Below are positions 55,669 through 64,000 of a DNA stretch of 64,000 nucleotides, piece by piece (position 1 is the first letter of the stretch; every line of letters starts with the position of its first letter). This DNA is from an uncultured Myxococcaceae bacterium (lineage in GTDB: Bacteria; Myxococcota_A; Polyangia; Polyangiales; Ga0077539). Below the pieces are notes generated by a model. The model had not been told where the DNA came from, did no database searches, and saw only the letters and a list, made by a program, of their open reading frames with translations. The stretch lies in the NCBI GenBank assembly GCA_945952225.1, contig CAMFHP010000004.1, positions 62,001 to 126,000 of the forward strand, given 5' to 3'. The translations under genes were made by a program, and so were the position numbers.

Positions 55669-56229
55669 TCACCCCCTGCGCCCGCGCAGCGCGCCGATGA
55701 TCGACGGGCGTGAGAGCTGGAGAAGGTTGCTGAACTCGGAGAAGTCCGCGCGGCGCGACGCGAGGAACGACTCGATCACCGAGTCGGCCATCGTCGCGAA
55801 CGAGAGCAGCCGGCCGATGCGCTCGATGCGCGCGCGCACCGTCGCCGTCTGCGGGGCCTTGCGCAGCAGCGCGCGAGACCGTTCGAGCCGCTCGCGCACC
55901 GAGCCCACGAGCGAGCGCTCGCGGTCGTGCACCACGCGGGAGATCATCTTCCAGAAGTCGGTCTCGGCCTCGTAGAACTCCCGGCGCTCGCCGGGCTTCC
56001 ACACGCGCCGCACCACGCCCCAGCGCTGCAGCTCCGTGAGCGCCATGCTCACCGCGCCCGCCGACATGGCGAGGCGCTCGGCCAGCTCCGCGGCCCCGAG
56101 GGCGTCGTCCGCGAGGTAGAGCACCGTCCACGCGCGGCCCAGGGCCTTGCGGAACCCCCAGTGCTCGATCACGTCGCCGATCGCGTCGGCGGCCAGCAGC
56201 TCGGCCTCGCGCTCCACGGACTCACTCAT
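55669..56229 (-). CDS. GbsR/MarR-family transcriptional regulator
   Basis: A 186-aa helix-turn-helix protein. GRAWTVLYLADDALGAAELA leads to the winged-helix AMSAGAVSMALTELQRWGVV, then a C-terminal helical dimer region (RERLERSRALLRKAPQTA). GbsR-type repressors sense osmolyte or other ligands; here, being the first gene of the quinone operon, it is probably an autoregulator. The ATG at 56229 is preferred over one at 56250. Confidence 0.85.
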   Translation of the reverse strand: MSESVEREAELLAADAIGDVIEHWGFRKALGRAWTVLYLADDALGAAELAERLAMSAGAVSMALTELQRWGVVRRVWKPGERREFYEAETDFWKMISRVVHDRERSLVGSVRERLERSRALLRKAPQTATVRARIERIGRLLSFATMADSVIESFLASRRADFSEFSNLLQLSRPSIIGALRGRRG

Positions 56230-56256
56230 CACGCCCTCGTGAACTTTCAAAATCTT

Positions 56257-56293
56257 CTGAACGTTCAGTAGATGCCCCGGGCGCGACCGTCAA
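56257..56293 (-). promoter_or_regulatory. Promoter and operator of the quinone operon
   Basis: Reading on the minus strand, TTGACG (56288-56293) is a good -35; after a 17-bp spacer TACTGA (56265-56270) is a weak -10. A perfect 12-bp palindrome, CTGAACGTTCAG (56257-56268), overlaps the -10 and lies 28 bp from the regulator's ATG. Overlap of operator and -10 predicts autorepression. The half-site GTTCAG also resembles known Myxococcus LexA sites, an alternative. Confidence 0.5.
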
Positions 56294-56425
56294 GGCTCTG
56301 TCTCCCACAAACGCTCGACGCGTGCGCGCAACCGCCCGTCGCCGCGGTCACACCGTGACGTCAGAAACAGCTTCTTTTCAGGGAGATGGGCGCGAGACGT
56401 CGCGGCGCTCGACGCGGTGTCCGGT

Positions 56426-57751
56426 CTAGCCGTCGCCGTGGGCGCGCTCGGTGTGGAGCAGCCACCCCTCGCCCGTCTCGGCCACCTCGCGGGCGCGGGC
56501 GAGCTCGTCGGCGGGCCAGTCTTCGACGTAGCTCTCGAACACGCCGTGGTCGAAGGGAAGGCCCGGCGCCGGCGTCACAAGTCGCAGCCGCTCGCGCTTG
56601 CCCTGGCGCAGGTACTCGAGCGCGCGGTGGTGGCAGAAGGGGTTGTTGCCCGCGCGGCCGTAGACCACGTGGGCCGTCCACGAGCAGCCGCCGCGGCACT
56701 CGTCGCCGTAGTAGCAGTCGCGGCAGTAGCCCCAGAGGTCGTCGAGGGTGCGGTCGCGGGTGAAGCGCAGCGCCGAGGCGCGCTCCCAGATGTCGCGCAG
56801 GGTGTTGTCGCGCACGTTGCCGCCCACGTAGTCCTTCGTGGGGAGCGAGGGGCAGCCCTTGATCGACCCGTCGGCCTCGATGCCCAGGGTGATGCGTCCG
56901 GCGCCGCACGACGACATGTGCCCGCGCGGCATCGTTCCACGGAGCAGGGTCTCGTACGGACCGAAGTACCCGATGTCGTTGCCGGGCCAGAGGCGCTTCT
57001 TCACCGACGCGAGACGGCGCTTCGCACGGGCGATGAGCGGCATCACTTCGAGCACCTGAAAGGGTTCGAGAATGAGCTCGGGCTCGTCGGCCGCGCGGCC
57101 CATGGGCACGGTCATCGACACCTGCCACGAGTGCACGTCGGCCTCGATGAGCTTCTCCAGCAGCGGCTCGATCTGACGCAGCGCGGGCCGCGCGATCTGC
57201 GTGTTCGCCGACACCGGAACGCCCGCCGCGCGGAGGTGACCGATGGCGTCCATCGCGGCGCGCCAGCTCCCCTTCACGCCGCGAAGCTGGTCGTGCATCG
57301 CTTCGAGCGCGTCGACCGACACCGAGATGCTCTGCACCCCGGCGGCCTTCACCTCGCGCGCGCGCTCGGCGGTCATGCCGCGCCCGCCGGTGACCATCGT
57401 GAGCTCCATGCCGCGGTCGCGCACGGCGCGGGCGATGGTCTGCCAGTCGTCGCGGAGGTACGCCTCGCCGCCGATGAGCGTGACCTCCTTCGTCTTGAGC
57501 TCGGCGAGCTGGCGCACGAGGTCGAGGGCCTCGTCGGTGCTGAGCTCGTCGGGCCTCGCGCGCCCCGCCCGCGAGCCGCAGTGACGGCACGCGAGGTCGC
57601 AGCGAAGGGTGATCTCCCACACCGCGATGATCGGGCGGTGCTGCTGGTCGATGGGGCGGCTCTCGTCGGCGAGCGGGAGCCGCCGTCGCGCGGGTTCCGC
57701 GGTGGGCGCGAGGGGAAGCGATCGCGGGCGCGGCGGCAGCTCGGTGCTCAT
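56426..57751 (-). CDS. Radical SAM/SPASM maturase, copy 1
   Basis: A 441-aa protein. Radical SAM cluster CDLACRHC (Cys51, Cys55, Cys58) after VWEITLR; GGEAYL and the (beta/alpha)6 core follow. A SPASM region about 300-400 has SCGAGRITLGIEADGSIKGC, YCRDCYYGDECRGGC and NNPFCHHRAL, seven or more Cys, enough for two auxiliary clusters. SPASM radical SAM proteins modify ribosomal peptides. It begins 10 bp downstream of the stop of the substrate-like lipoprotein gene, with no clear ribosome site, so translation is coupled. Clearly paralogous to copy 2 along its whole length. Confidence 0.92.
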   Translation of the reverse strand: MSTELPPRPRSLPLAPTAEPARRRLPLADESRPIDQQHRPIIAVWEITLRCDLACRHCGSRAGRARPDELSTDEALDLVRQLAELKTKEVTLIGGEAYLRDDWQTIARAVRDRGMELTMVTGGRGMTAERAREVKAAGVQSISVSVDALEAMHDQLRGVKGSWRAAMDAIGHLRAAGVPVSANTQIARPALRQIEPLLEKLIEADVHSWQVSMTVPMGRAADEPELILEPFQVLEVMPLIARAKRRLASVKKRLWPGNDIGYFGPYETLLRGTMPRGHMSSCGAGRITLGIEADGSIKGCPSLPTKDYVGGNVRDNTLRDIWERASALRFTRDRTLDDLWGYCRDCYYGDECRGGCSWTAHVVYGRAGNNPFCHHRALEYLRQGKRERLRLVTPAPGLPFDHGVFESYVEDWPADELARAREVAETGEGWLLHTERAHGDG

Positions 57752-57761
57752 GGCGTGCGGA

Positions 57762-58280
57762 TCACACCCAGACGTCGGCGGGAGGCGCGCCGTAGCGCAC
57801 GCCGATGGCGCCATCGGCAGCCGCGTCGTTGTTGGACGCATCGGCCTGCGCGGCGTCGGGCGGCGGCGCGCCGTAGAGGGCCATGGCGCCGCCGTTGTCG
57901 GTGGGCGCATCGGTGGCCGCGTCGGAGGCGCCCGTGTCGCTGCCCGCGTCGGCCGGAGGAAGGCCGTAGAGCGCCATCATGCCGCCGTTGTCGGCGGGGC
58001 CCGTGTCCGTCGACGAGTCCGCGGGGGTCGCGTCGCTCGACGTGTCGGTGGCCGCGTCGACGGCGGCGGCGTCGGGGGCGGGCGTCGTGGTGTCGCCGCA
58101 GCCTGCGAGGGCGAGCGAGGCGGTGAACGCGAAGGCCGCCGCGCGCTTGAGGCGCTGCGTGGCCGCGGGCACGGCCTGCGAGGCGAGGGAGTCTGAGAGC
58201 GCCGAGGCGCAGAACGGGCACGAGGCCTCGGAGGCGCGCACATGGCGCTGGCACGACGGGCAGGGAACGAGGGTCTTCAT
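57762..58280 (-). CDS. Candidate SPASM substrate lipoprotein 1 with three YGxP motifs
   Basis: A 172-aa protein. A C-x2-C / C-x2-C knuckle (Cys7, 10, 21, 24; CPSC, CPFC) opens it, followed by a hydrophobic stretch ending in lipobox LAGC (Cys61) and then GDTTTPAPDAA. The rest is Asp/Ala/Thr-rich with motifs DNGGMMALYGLPP (Tyr105), DNGGAMALYGAPP (Tyr136) and DGAIGVRYGAPP (Tyr163). The head of some 45 residues before the lipobox is very long for a signal n-region. AAGGAG lies 12 bp before the ATG. Next to copy 1 of the maturase. Confidence 0.75.
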   Translation of the reverse strand: MKTLVPCPSCQRHVRASEASCPFCASALSDSLASQAVPAATQRLKRAAAFAFTASLALAGCGDTTTPAPDAAAVDAATDTSSDATPADSSTDTGPADNGGMMALYGLPPADAGSDTGASDAATDAPTDNGGAMALYGAPPPDAAQADASNNDAAADGAIGVRYGAPPADVWV

Positions 58281-58314
58281 GGCAAGCAACAGCTCCTTCA
58301 GGGGGTGTTCACGG

Positions 58315-58340
58315 GCGATCGTACGGTACCGAACGATCGC
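58315..58340. promoter_or_regulatory. 26-bp inverted repeat upstream of substrate gene 1
   Basis: GCGATCGT and ACGATCGC flank a centre of ten bases that itself contains the palindrome CGGTACCG. Only the two bases flanking that core break the symmetry. It begins 35 bp before the ATG at 58280, in the 126-bp gap between the two substrate genes. No T-run follows, so a regulator-binding site is more likely than a terminator; the sequence cannot tell which regulator. Confidence 0.55.
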
Positions 58341-58406
58341 TCCGCCGGGTGCAGCGAAAGCCCTGCGAGCAAGGCTTCCGGTCGATGGTAGGGGGGCGTA
58401 CGGCTC

Positions 58407-59015
58407 TCACGCGTCGGGCGGGGGAACGGCGCCGTAGCGCACGCCCACCGCCGCATCGCCCGCGTCCGATCCCGCGTCGGGCGCAGGCACCGCGCCGTAG
58501 AGCGGAACGATGCCGCCGCCGTCGCGCACGGTGGCGTCTTGCTGCGAGCCCGCGTCGACGGGCGCGCCGTAGAGGGGCATCACACCGCCGCCGTCGATCG
58601 GTCCGCTCGCATCGCCGGGACCCGCATCGGCCGGGGCGCCATACGCGGGCACGGGACCGCCGTTGTCGGGCGTGCCCGTGTCGGTCGCGGGCACGTCGGC
58701 GGGCGCGCCGTACGCGGGCACGGGACCGCCGTTGTCGGGCGTGCCCGAGTCCCTGGGCGTGGCGTTGTCGGTGGGCGTGGCGCTGTCGGTCGCGCTGTCG
58801 GTGGCCGCGTCGGGGGCGGGCGTCGTGGTGTCACCGCAGCCCGCGAGCGAGAGCGTGGCGGTGAACGCGAAGGCCGCGGCGCGCGAGAGGCGCTGCGTGG
58901 CGCCGGGCACGACCTTCGAGGTGATCGTCGACGACACGGCGGCGCCGCAGAACGGGCACGCGCGCTCGGCCACACGGATGTGGCGCTGGCAGGCAGGGCA
59001 GGGCGCAAGACTCAT
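58407..59015 (-). CDS. Candidate SPASM substrate lipoprotein 2 with five YGAP motifs
   Basis: A 202-aa paralogue of lipoprotein 1: knuckle CPAC/CPFC (Cys6, 9, 20, 23), RLSRAAAFAFTATLSLAGC (lipobox Cys60), GDTTTPAPDAA. Tyr-Gly-Ala motifs occur at Tyr102 and Tyr125 (both in DNGGPVPAYGAPAD), Tyr149 (DGGGVMPLYGAPVD), Tyr173 (DGGGIVPLYGAVPA) and Tyr194 (GVRYGAVPPP). The last motif GVRYGA matches the last motif of lipoprotein 1. AAGGAG stands 10 bp before the ATG. It is 48 bp downstream of maturase copy 2. Confidence 0.75.
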   Translation of the reverse strand: MSLAPCPACQRHIRVAERACPFCGAAVSSTITSKVVPGATQRLSRAAAFAFTATLSLAGCGDTTTPAPDAATDSATDSATPTDNATPRDSGTPDNGGPVPAYGAPADVPATDTGTPDNGGPVPAYGAPADAGPGDASGPIDGGGVMPLYGAPVDAGSQQDATVRDGGGIVPLYGAVPAPDAGSDAGDAAVGVRYGAVPPPDA

Positions 59016-59063
59016 CGAGGTGTGACTCCTTCTCGGGGTGGTAGAACGCGGTCGCGGTGCGGG

Positions 59064-60362
59064 TCAGTCGGTGAGCCATCCTTCGCCGGTCTCGGCGAGG
59101 CGGCGGGCGCGCGCGAGCTCATCGGCGGGCCAGTCTTCGAGCACGATCTCCCAGGTGCCGTGGTCGAAGGGAAGGCCCGGCGCGGCCTCGGTGCGCACGA
59201 GGCGCTCGCGCTTGCCCTCGCGCAGAAGCTCCAGCGCGCGGTGATGGCAGAAGGGGTTGTTCCCCGGCTTGCCGAAGAGCACCTGCGTGGTCCACGTGCA
59301 GCCCGCACGGCAGGTGTCGTTGTAGTAACAGGTGCGGCAGAAGCCCGAGAGGTCGTCGACGGTGCGGTCGCGGGTGAAGCGCAGCGCCGACGCGCGCTCC
59401 CAGATGTCACGGAGCGTGTTGTCGCGAATGTTGCCGCCCACGTACTCCTTCGTCGTGAGCGAGGGACATCCCTTGATCGACCCGTCGGCCTCGATGCCCA
59501 GCGTGCTCCGCCCCGCACCGCACGACGCCATGTGACCGCGCGGGAGCGTGCCGCGAAGCAGGTGCTCGTAGGGCCCGAAGTACCCGATGTTGTTGCCCGG
59601 CCAGATGCGCACGCGGGCCTCGTCGGCGCGCTTCTTCAGCCGCGCGAGCATGGGCATCACTTCGAGCACCTGATAGGGCTCCAGCAGGATCTCGGGCTCG
59701 TCGGCCGCGCGCCCCATCGCGACGGTGAGCTGCGTCTGCCACGAGTGGATCCCCGCCGCGATGAGCAGCTCGAAGAGCGCGGGCATCTCGCGGAGCGACT
59801 GGCGCCCGAACTGCGAGTTCGCGGAGACGTGCACCCCCGCGGCGCGGAGGTTCTTCAGCGCCTCGAAGGCCGAACGCCAGCTCCCCTGCACCGCGCGGAG
59901 CTTGTCGTGCGTGGCTTCGAGCCCGTCGAACGACACCGACACGCTCTGGATGCCCGCGGCCTTCGCCTCCTTCGCGCGCTCCGCGGTGATGCCGCGACCG
60001 CCTGTGGTCATGGTGCACTCCATGCCGTGGGCGCGCACCGCGCGGGCGATCTGGGTCCAGTCGTCGCGGAGGTAGGCCTCGCCGCCGATGAGCGTGACCT
60101 CCTTCGTGCCGAGCTCTGCCATCTGTCGCACGAGGTCGAGGGCCTCGTCGGTGCTGAGCTCATCGGGCCGCGCGTGCCCCGCGCGCGAGCCGCAGTGCCG
60201 ACACGCGAGGTCGCAGCGCAGGGTGATCTCCCACACCGCGTAGATGGGCTGCCAGCGACGGTCGATGGGGCGCACCTCATCGGCCAGCGGGAGGAACCTC
60301 CGCGCGGGCGGCGCCTTCGGTGCGATGGGGAGCAAACGCGGTCGCGGTCCGAGCTCTGACAT
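59064..60362 (-). CDS. Radical SAM/SPASM maturase, copy 2
   Basis: A 432-aa paralogue of copy 1. Radical SAM cluster CDLACRHC (Cys50, 54, 57), GGEAYLRDD, SPASM Cys groups SCGAGRSTLGIEADGSIKGC, FCRTCYYNDTCRAGC and NNPFCHHRAL. Only the outermost N- and C-termini differ much. First gene of the minus-strand set (copy 2, substrate 2, substrate 1, copy 1), divergent from ddl. No clean promoter seen in the 170-bp divergent gap. Confidence 0.92.
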   Translation of the reverse strand: MSELGPRPRLLPIAPKAPPARRFLPLADEVRPIDRRWQPIYAVWEITLRCDLACRHCGSRAGHARPDELSTDEALDLVRQMAELGTKEVTLIGGEAYLRDDWTQIARAVRAHGMECTMTTGGRGITAERAKEAKAAGIQSVSVSFDGLEATHDKLRAVQGSWRSAFEALKNLRAAGVHVSANSQFGRQSLREMPALFELLIAAGIHSWQTQLTVAMGRAADEPEILLEPYQVLEVMPMLARLKKRADEARVRIWPGNNIGYFGPYEHLLRGTLPRGHMASCGAGRSTLGIEADGSIKGCPSLTTKEYVGGNIRDNTLRDIWERASALRFTRDRTVDDLSGFCRTCYYNDTCRAGCTWTTQVLFGKPGNNPFCHHRALELLREGKRERLVRTEAAPGLPFDHGTWEIVLEDWPADELARARRLAETGEGWLTD

Positions 60363-60532
60363 GGGTGTCGCGCTGTGCCTTCGTCGGAGGGGTGTGCCAC
60401 ACGGAGCCGCCGCACTTCACGGCGCCCCGCCGTCGGTCAGCAACCACCGTACCGTGCGGCCCTCGACGAACACAACTGCGTGCGCGCTCCGCAAAGTGGA
60501 GCCCGCGCGCGAGCCCGTGGTACCCGCCGCCC

Positions 60533-61651
<1,119 letters not shown>

Positions 61652-61654
61652 GCG

Positions 61655-63394
61655 TCACCGCACGACCACCGTGGCGCCGAGGCTCTCGTCGCCGAAGCGG
61701 TTCACCGCGCTCACGGCGTACGTGCCCGCGGCCGAGACCGTGAGCGAGGTCTGCGTGGCGGGCTGCACCTGGTCGAGGGTCCACGCGGATCCGTCGAGGC
61801 GGTACACCGCCCACGCGCGGAGCAGCAGCGCATCGGGATGCGTCGGACGCAGCACGCGAGCGCTCGCGGTCACCGACGGCGTGGGCGGACGCGGGCGCGC
61901 GCCGGCCATGGGCGGCGTGAGCACGTCGGCGGTGTAGTAGTTCGCGCGAAACACGTCGGCGATGCCCATGCGGTTGCTCTGAAAGGGCTGCACCGTGAAC
62001 CAGATGTTGCCCCGCGCGCCCCGCGACGACTGCGCGCGTGTGAGCTCCACCTGCCGACGGAACTCGTCGACGGTCCACGCGCTCGACGACCCGAGCTGGC
62101 CGAGGTTGTTGCCCGCGAAGACGCTGCGTCCGTTCGTGGCGAGGCCCGCCCACCACGCGATGAGCGCGCCGTAGGCCTGCGCGGTCTGCGTGCTCGGCCA
62201 GTAGAGCTGCGGGGCCACGTAGTCGAGCCATCCCTCGCGCATCCACCGCACGGGGTCGCAGTAGATCGCGTTGTAGGCGTCGAGGCCCGTGATGCCCGCG
62301 GGCATTCCGGGGCGGTAGATGCCGAAGGGCGAGATGCCGAAGCGCACGCTCGCGCGGGTGTCGGCCACGGTCTGCGAGACCCGCTGCACCATGCGGTTCA
62401 CGTTGTCGCGTCGCCAGTCGGCGAGCGAGAGCGTTCCTCCGCCCGAGGTGTACGCGCTGAACTGCGACGCATCGGGAAAGGCCGTTCCCGTGATGGGGTA
62501 CGGATAGAAGTAGTCGTCGAAGTGAACCCCGTCGATGTCGTAGCGGGTCACCACATCGCGGATGACGTTGATCAACCGCTCCTGCACGACGGTGCGCGAA
62601 GGGTCCATCCAGACGGCGCTGCCGTAGGTGACGACGGCCTCGGGGTTCGTGACGCTGATGTGCGGCGCGACGGCCGTGGAGCTCGCGCTCGACTTCGCGC
62701 GGTACGGGTTGAACCACGCGTGCACCTCGATGCCGCGTCGGTGCGCTTCGCCCACGAGAAAGTACAGCGGGTCGAAGCCCGGATCGCCGCCCTGACGCCC
62801 GGTGAGAAAGCGGCTCCACGGCTCGATCGTGCTGCGGTAGAGCGCGTCGCCCTCGGGGCGCACCTGGAACACCACCGCGTTGAGCCGGTTGCGCTTCACC
62901 ACGTCGAGCATGGCCGTGAGCTCGGCCTGCGCCGCCGTCGCCGAGAGCCCCGTGCGGCTCGGAAAATTGATGTTGCTCACCGACGCGACCCACACCGCGC
63001 GGAACTCGCGCGCATGGCCCACCGCGACGGTCGACGGCACCGCGCCATCGCCCGCATCGACGACGCTCGCATCGCCCGCATCGGCGACGTTCGCATCGCC
63101 CGCATCGCTCACGTCGCTCACGTCACCCACGTCGCCCACGTCGCTCGCGTCCTCCGCGTCGTCGCGGGCGGCGTCGGTCACCGGGTCTGCGTCCGTCGTG
63201 TCCTCGCCGACGTCCTCGCCCACGTCATCCACTGCGTCGGGCTGTGCGTCGTCGGCCGCGTCGGGCTGCGCATCGCCCCCTGCGTCGCGCGCGTCCATCG
63301 CGCCGTCGGTGGGCGTCGTGTCGTCACCGCCGCCGCACGCCATCGCCAGCGACGCGAGCACCACACACCATCGCAGCCTCTCCGCAGCCTTCAT
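61655..63394 (-). CDS. Family-10-like glycosyl hydrolase lipoprotein (GHL10/DUF187)
   Basis: A 579-aa protein. Signal ends in LAMAC (Cys20), then an Asp/Ala/Gly/Val repeat linker to about residue 125. The GHL10 barrel follows: FRAVWVASVSNINFPSRTGL, RNRLNAVVFQVRPEGDALY, IEVHAWFNPYRAK, DGVHFDDYFYPYP and DYVAPQLYWPSTQTAQAYGA. A fibronectin/Ig-like C-terminal module (YAVSAVNRFGDES) ends it. Likely cleaves a glycan in the envelope or environment. The ATG at 63394 is preferred over one at 63424. Confidence 0.9.
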   Translation of the reverse strand: MKAAERLRWCVVLASLAMACGGGDDTTPTDGAMDARDAGGDAQPDAADDAQPDAVDDVGEDVGEDTTDADPVTDAARDDAEDASDVGDVGDVSDVSDAGDANVADAGDASVVDAGDGAVPSTVAVGHAREFRAVWVASVSNINFPSRTGLSATAAQAELTAMLDVVKRNRLNAVVFQVRPEGDALYRSTIEPWSRFLTGRQGGDPGFDPLYFLVGEAHRRGIEVHAWFNPYRAKSSASSTAVAPHISVTNPEAVVTYGSAVWMDPSRTVVQERLINVIRDVVTRYDIDGVHFDDYFYPYPITGTAFPDASQFSAYTSGGGTLSLADWRRDNVNRMVQRVSQTVADTRASVRFGISPFGIYRPGMPAGITGLDAYNAIYCDPVRWMREGWLDYVAPQLYWPSTQTAQAYGALIAWWAGLATNGRSVFAGNNLGQLGSSSAWTVDEFRRQVELTRAQSSRGARGNIWFTVQPFQSNRMGIADVFRANYYTADVLTPPMAGARPRPPTPSVTASARVLRPTHPDALLLRAWAVYRLDGSAWTLDQVQPATQTSLTVSAAGTYAVSAVNRFGDESLGATVVVR

Positions 63395-63587
63395 CGCGCG
63401 GAGTGTCGTCGATCGCCCCTGCACGAAAAAGCCGTTCTGTGAACGGGTCCGTCGCTCTGCAAGTTCTGCGAGGTGCCGCAGCAGGATTCACACCCCGCGC
63501 GGGAATCGACGGCGATTTGTGCTGTGCAGGTTGCTCACGCCCCCATGGACTGAACGTTGCTACCCTGTCGCGGCACCGCACACCCCG

Positions 63588-64000
63588 ATGGAGCCCCCTG
63601 CCGTGACGCCACGAACGCCCCGCGACGCCTGCCCACGGCGTCCGCTTGTGGTCTCTGCGCTCGCGCTCTCTGCGCTCTCGCTCCTCCCGCTCACCGCTTC
63701 GGCCCAGCAGAACAACCTCCCCGACGAGGCCCGCATCGTGTGGACGCGCGGCACCGTCGACGTGCTCGGCCCCACGGCCCACGCCGCACAGCCCGGCGAG
63801 ACGCTCACCCGCGGCACGCGCCTTCGCACGGGCGCCGACGGCGCGGTGGCCGTGACCTTCGCGAACGGCGCCGTGGGCGAGCTCGATGCGAACGGGCTTC
63901 TGGTGATGTTCGCCCCCGCGGCCCCGTTGCCCGCCGACGCGCCGCCCTCGAACAGCACCACCCTCGCCCGCGGAACGCTGCGCATCCGCGCGGCCACGAC
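63588..64000 (+). CDS. FecR-domain protein, 5' part (runs off window)
   Basis: At least 137 aa. Sec signal (LSLLPLTASAQ) then a FecR-like domain: ARIVWTRGTVDVLGPTAHAA, GETLTRGTRLRTGADGAVAV and FANGAVGELDANG. FecR folds act in envelope signalling or peptidoglycan-associated binding. Start at ATG 63588, or GTG 63603 which would shorten the n-region; 3' end not in the window. Confidence 0.8.
   Translation, partial: MEPPAVTPRTPRDACPRRPLVVSALALSALSLLPLTASAQQNNLPDEARIVWTRGTVDVLGPTAHAAQPGETLTRGTRLRTGADGAVAVTFANGAVGELDANGLLVMFAPAAPLPADAPPSNSTTLARGTLRIRAAT

Noticed and set aside
58316-58339. Terminator between the two SPASM substrate genes
   Set aside because: The inverted repeat is not followed by a T-run on either strand, and its symmetric centre is more typical of a protein-binding site.

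Overview
This 64-kb window is very GC-rich chromosomal DNA, probably from a myxobacterium (phylum Myxococcota). The best clues are many secreted lipoproteins whose lipidated Cys is followed by Asp/Ala/Gly-rich linkers (several with literal Asp-Ala-Gly repeats), Cys-rich and MopE-like metal-binding motifs, FHA and SPASM proteins, and a menaquinone route linked to HMG-CoA reductase. A Sandaracinus/Polyangiales-like host fits but was not proven. No tRNA, rRNA, CRISPR array or prophage was seen.

Layout. 0-8.3 kb: a pseudoprotease-lectin lipoprotein, a 42-bp minisatellite, and two blocks of hairpin-forming repeats (1.64-2.16 and 7.70-8.25 kb) in opposite orientation. They bracket an Rpn/DUF4351-like protein, a DUF523 (TudS-like) protein, a sulfatase-modifying-factor-like protein and a penicillin acylase. 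8.3-15.7 kb: six minus-strand genes (PPIase, M16 peptidase, SprT-like protein, membrane protein, DHH-like protein, thioredoxin). 15.8-18.7 kb: rpsO-pnp with a clear promoter and two terminators. 18.8-24.8 kb: two lipoproteins, pyruvate kinase, glutaredoxin, and a GH113-like enzyme. 24.9-28.1 kb: ftsE-ftsX-envC-like division cassette plus an EVE protein. 28.1-30.7 kb: three overlapping exported-protein genes. 30.7-31.5 kb: gene-poor. 31.5-39.4 kb: small membrane protein, SRPBCC protein, TIGR02757 protein, metallophosphoesterase, polytopic membrane protein, and a zinc-ribbon/double-FHA protein. 39.5-46 kb: a secreted Fam20-like kinase candidate, Lon, a membrane gluzincin and a FrnE-like DsbA. 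46-50.7 kb: a solitary Eco57I-like DNA methylase, a small helical protein, a porin and a one-TM protein.

50.7-56.3 kb is a tight minus-strand operon: a GbsR/MarR regulator, polyprenyl diphosphate synthase, DAHP synthase, HMG-CoA reductase, MenG and MenA. Together these supply the aromatic head and isoprenoid tail of menaquinone. A palindrome overlapping the -10 of its likely promoter suggests autoregulation.

56.4-60.4 kb is the most unusual locus. Two paralogous radical SAM/SPASM proteins enclose two paralogous small lipoproteins. Each lipoprotein has a CxxC/CxxC zinc-ribbon head, a lipobox, and three or five copies of a Tyr-Gly-Ala-Pro motif spaced about 20-30 residues apart. This looks like a duplicated maturase-substrate system making a peptide-modified surface lipoprotein. 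The window ends with D-Ala-D-Ala ligase, a family-10-like glycosyl hydrolase lipoprotein and the start of a FecR-domain protein.
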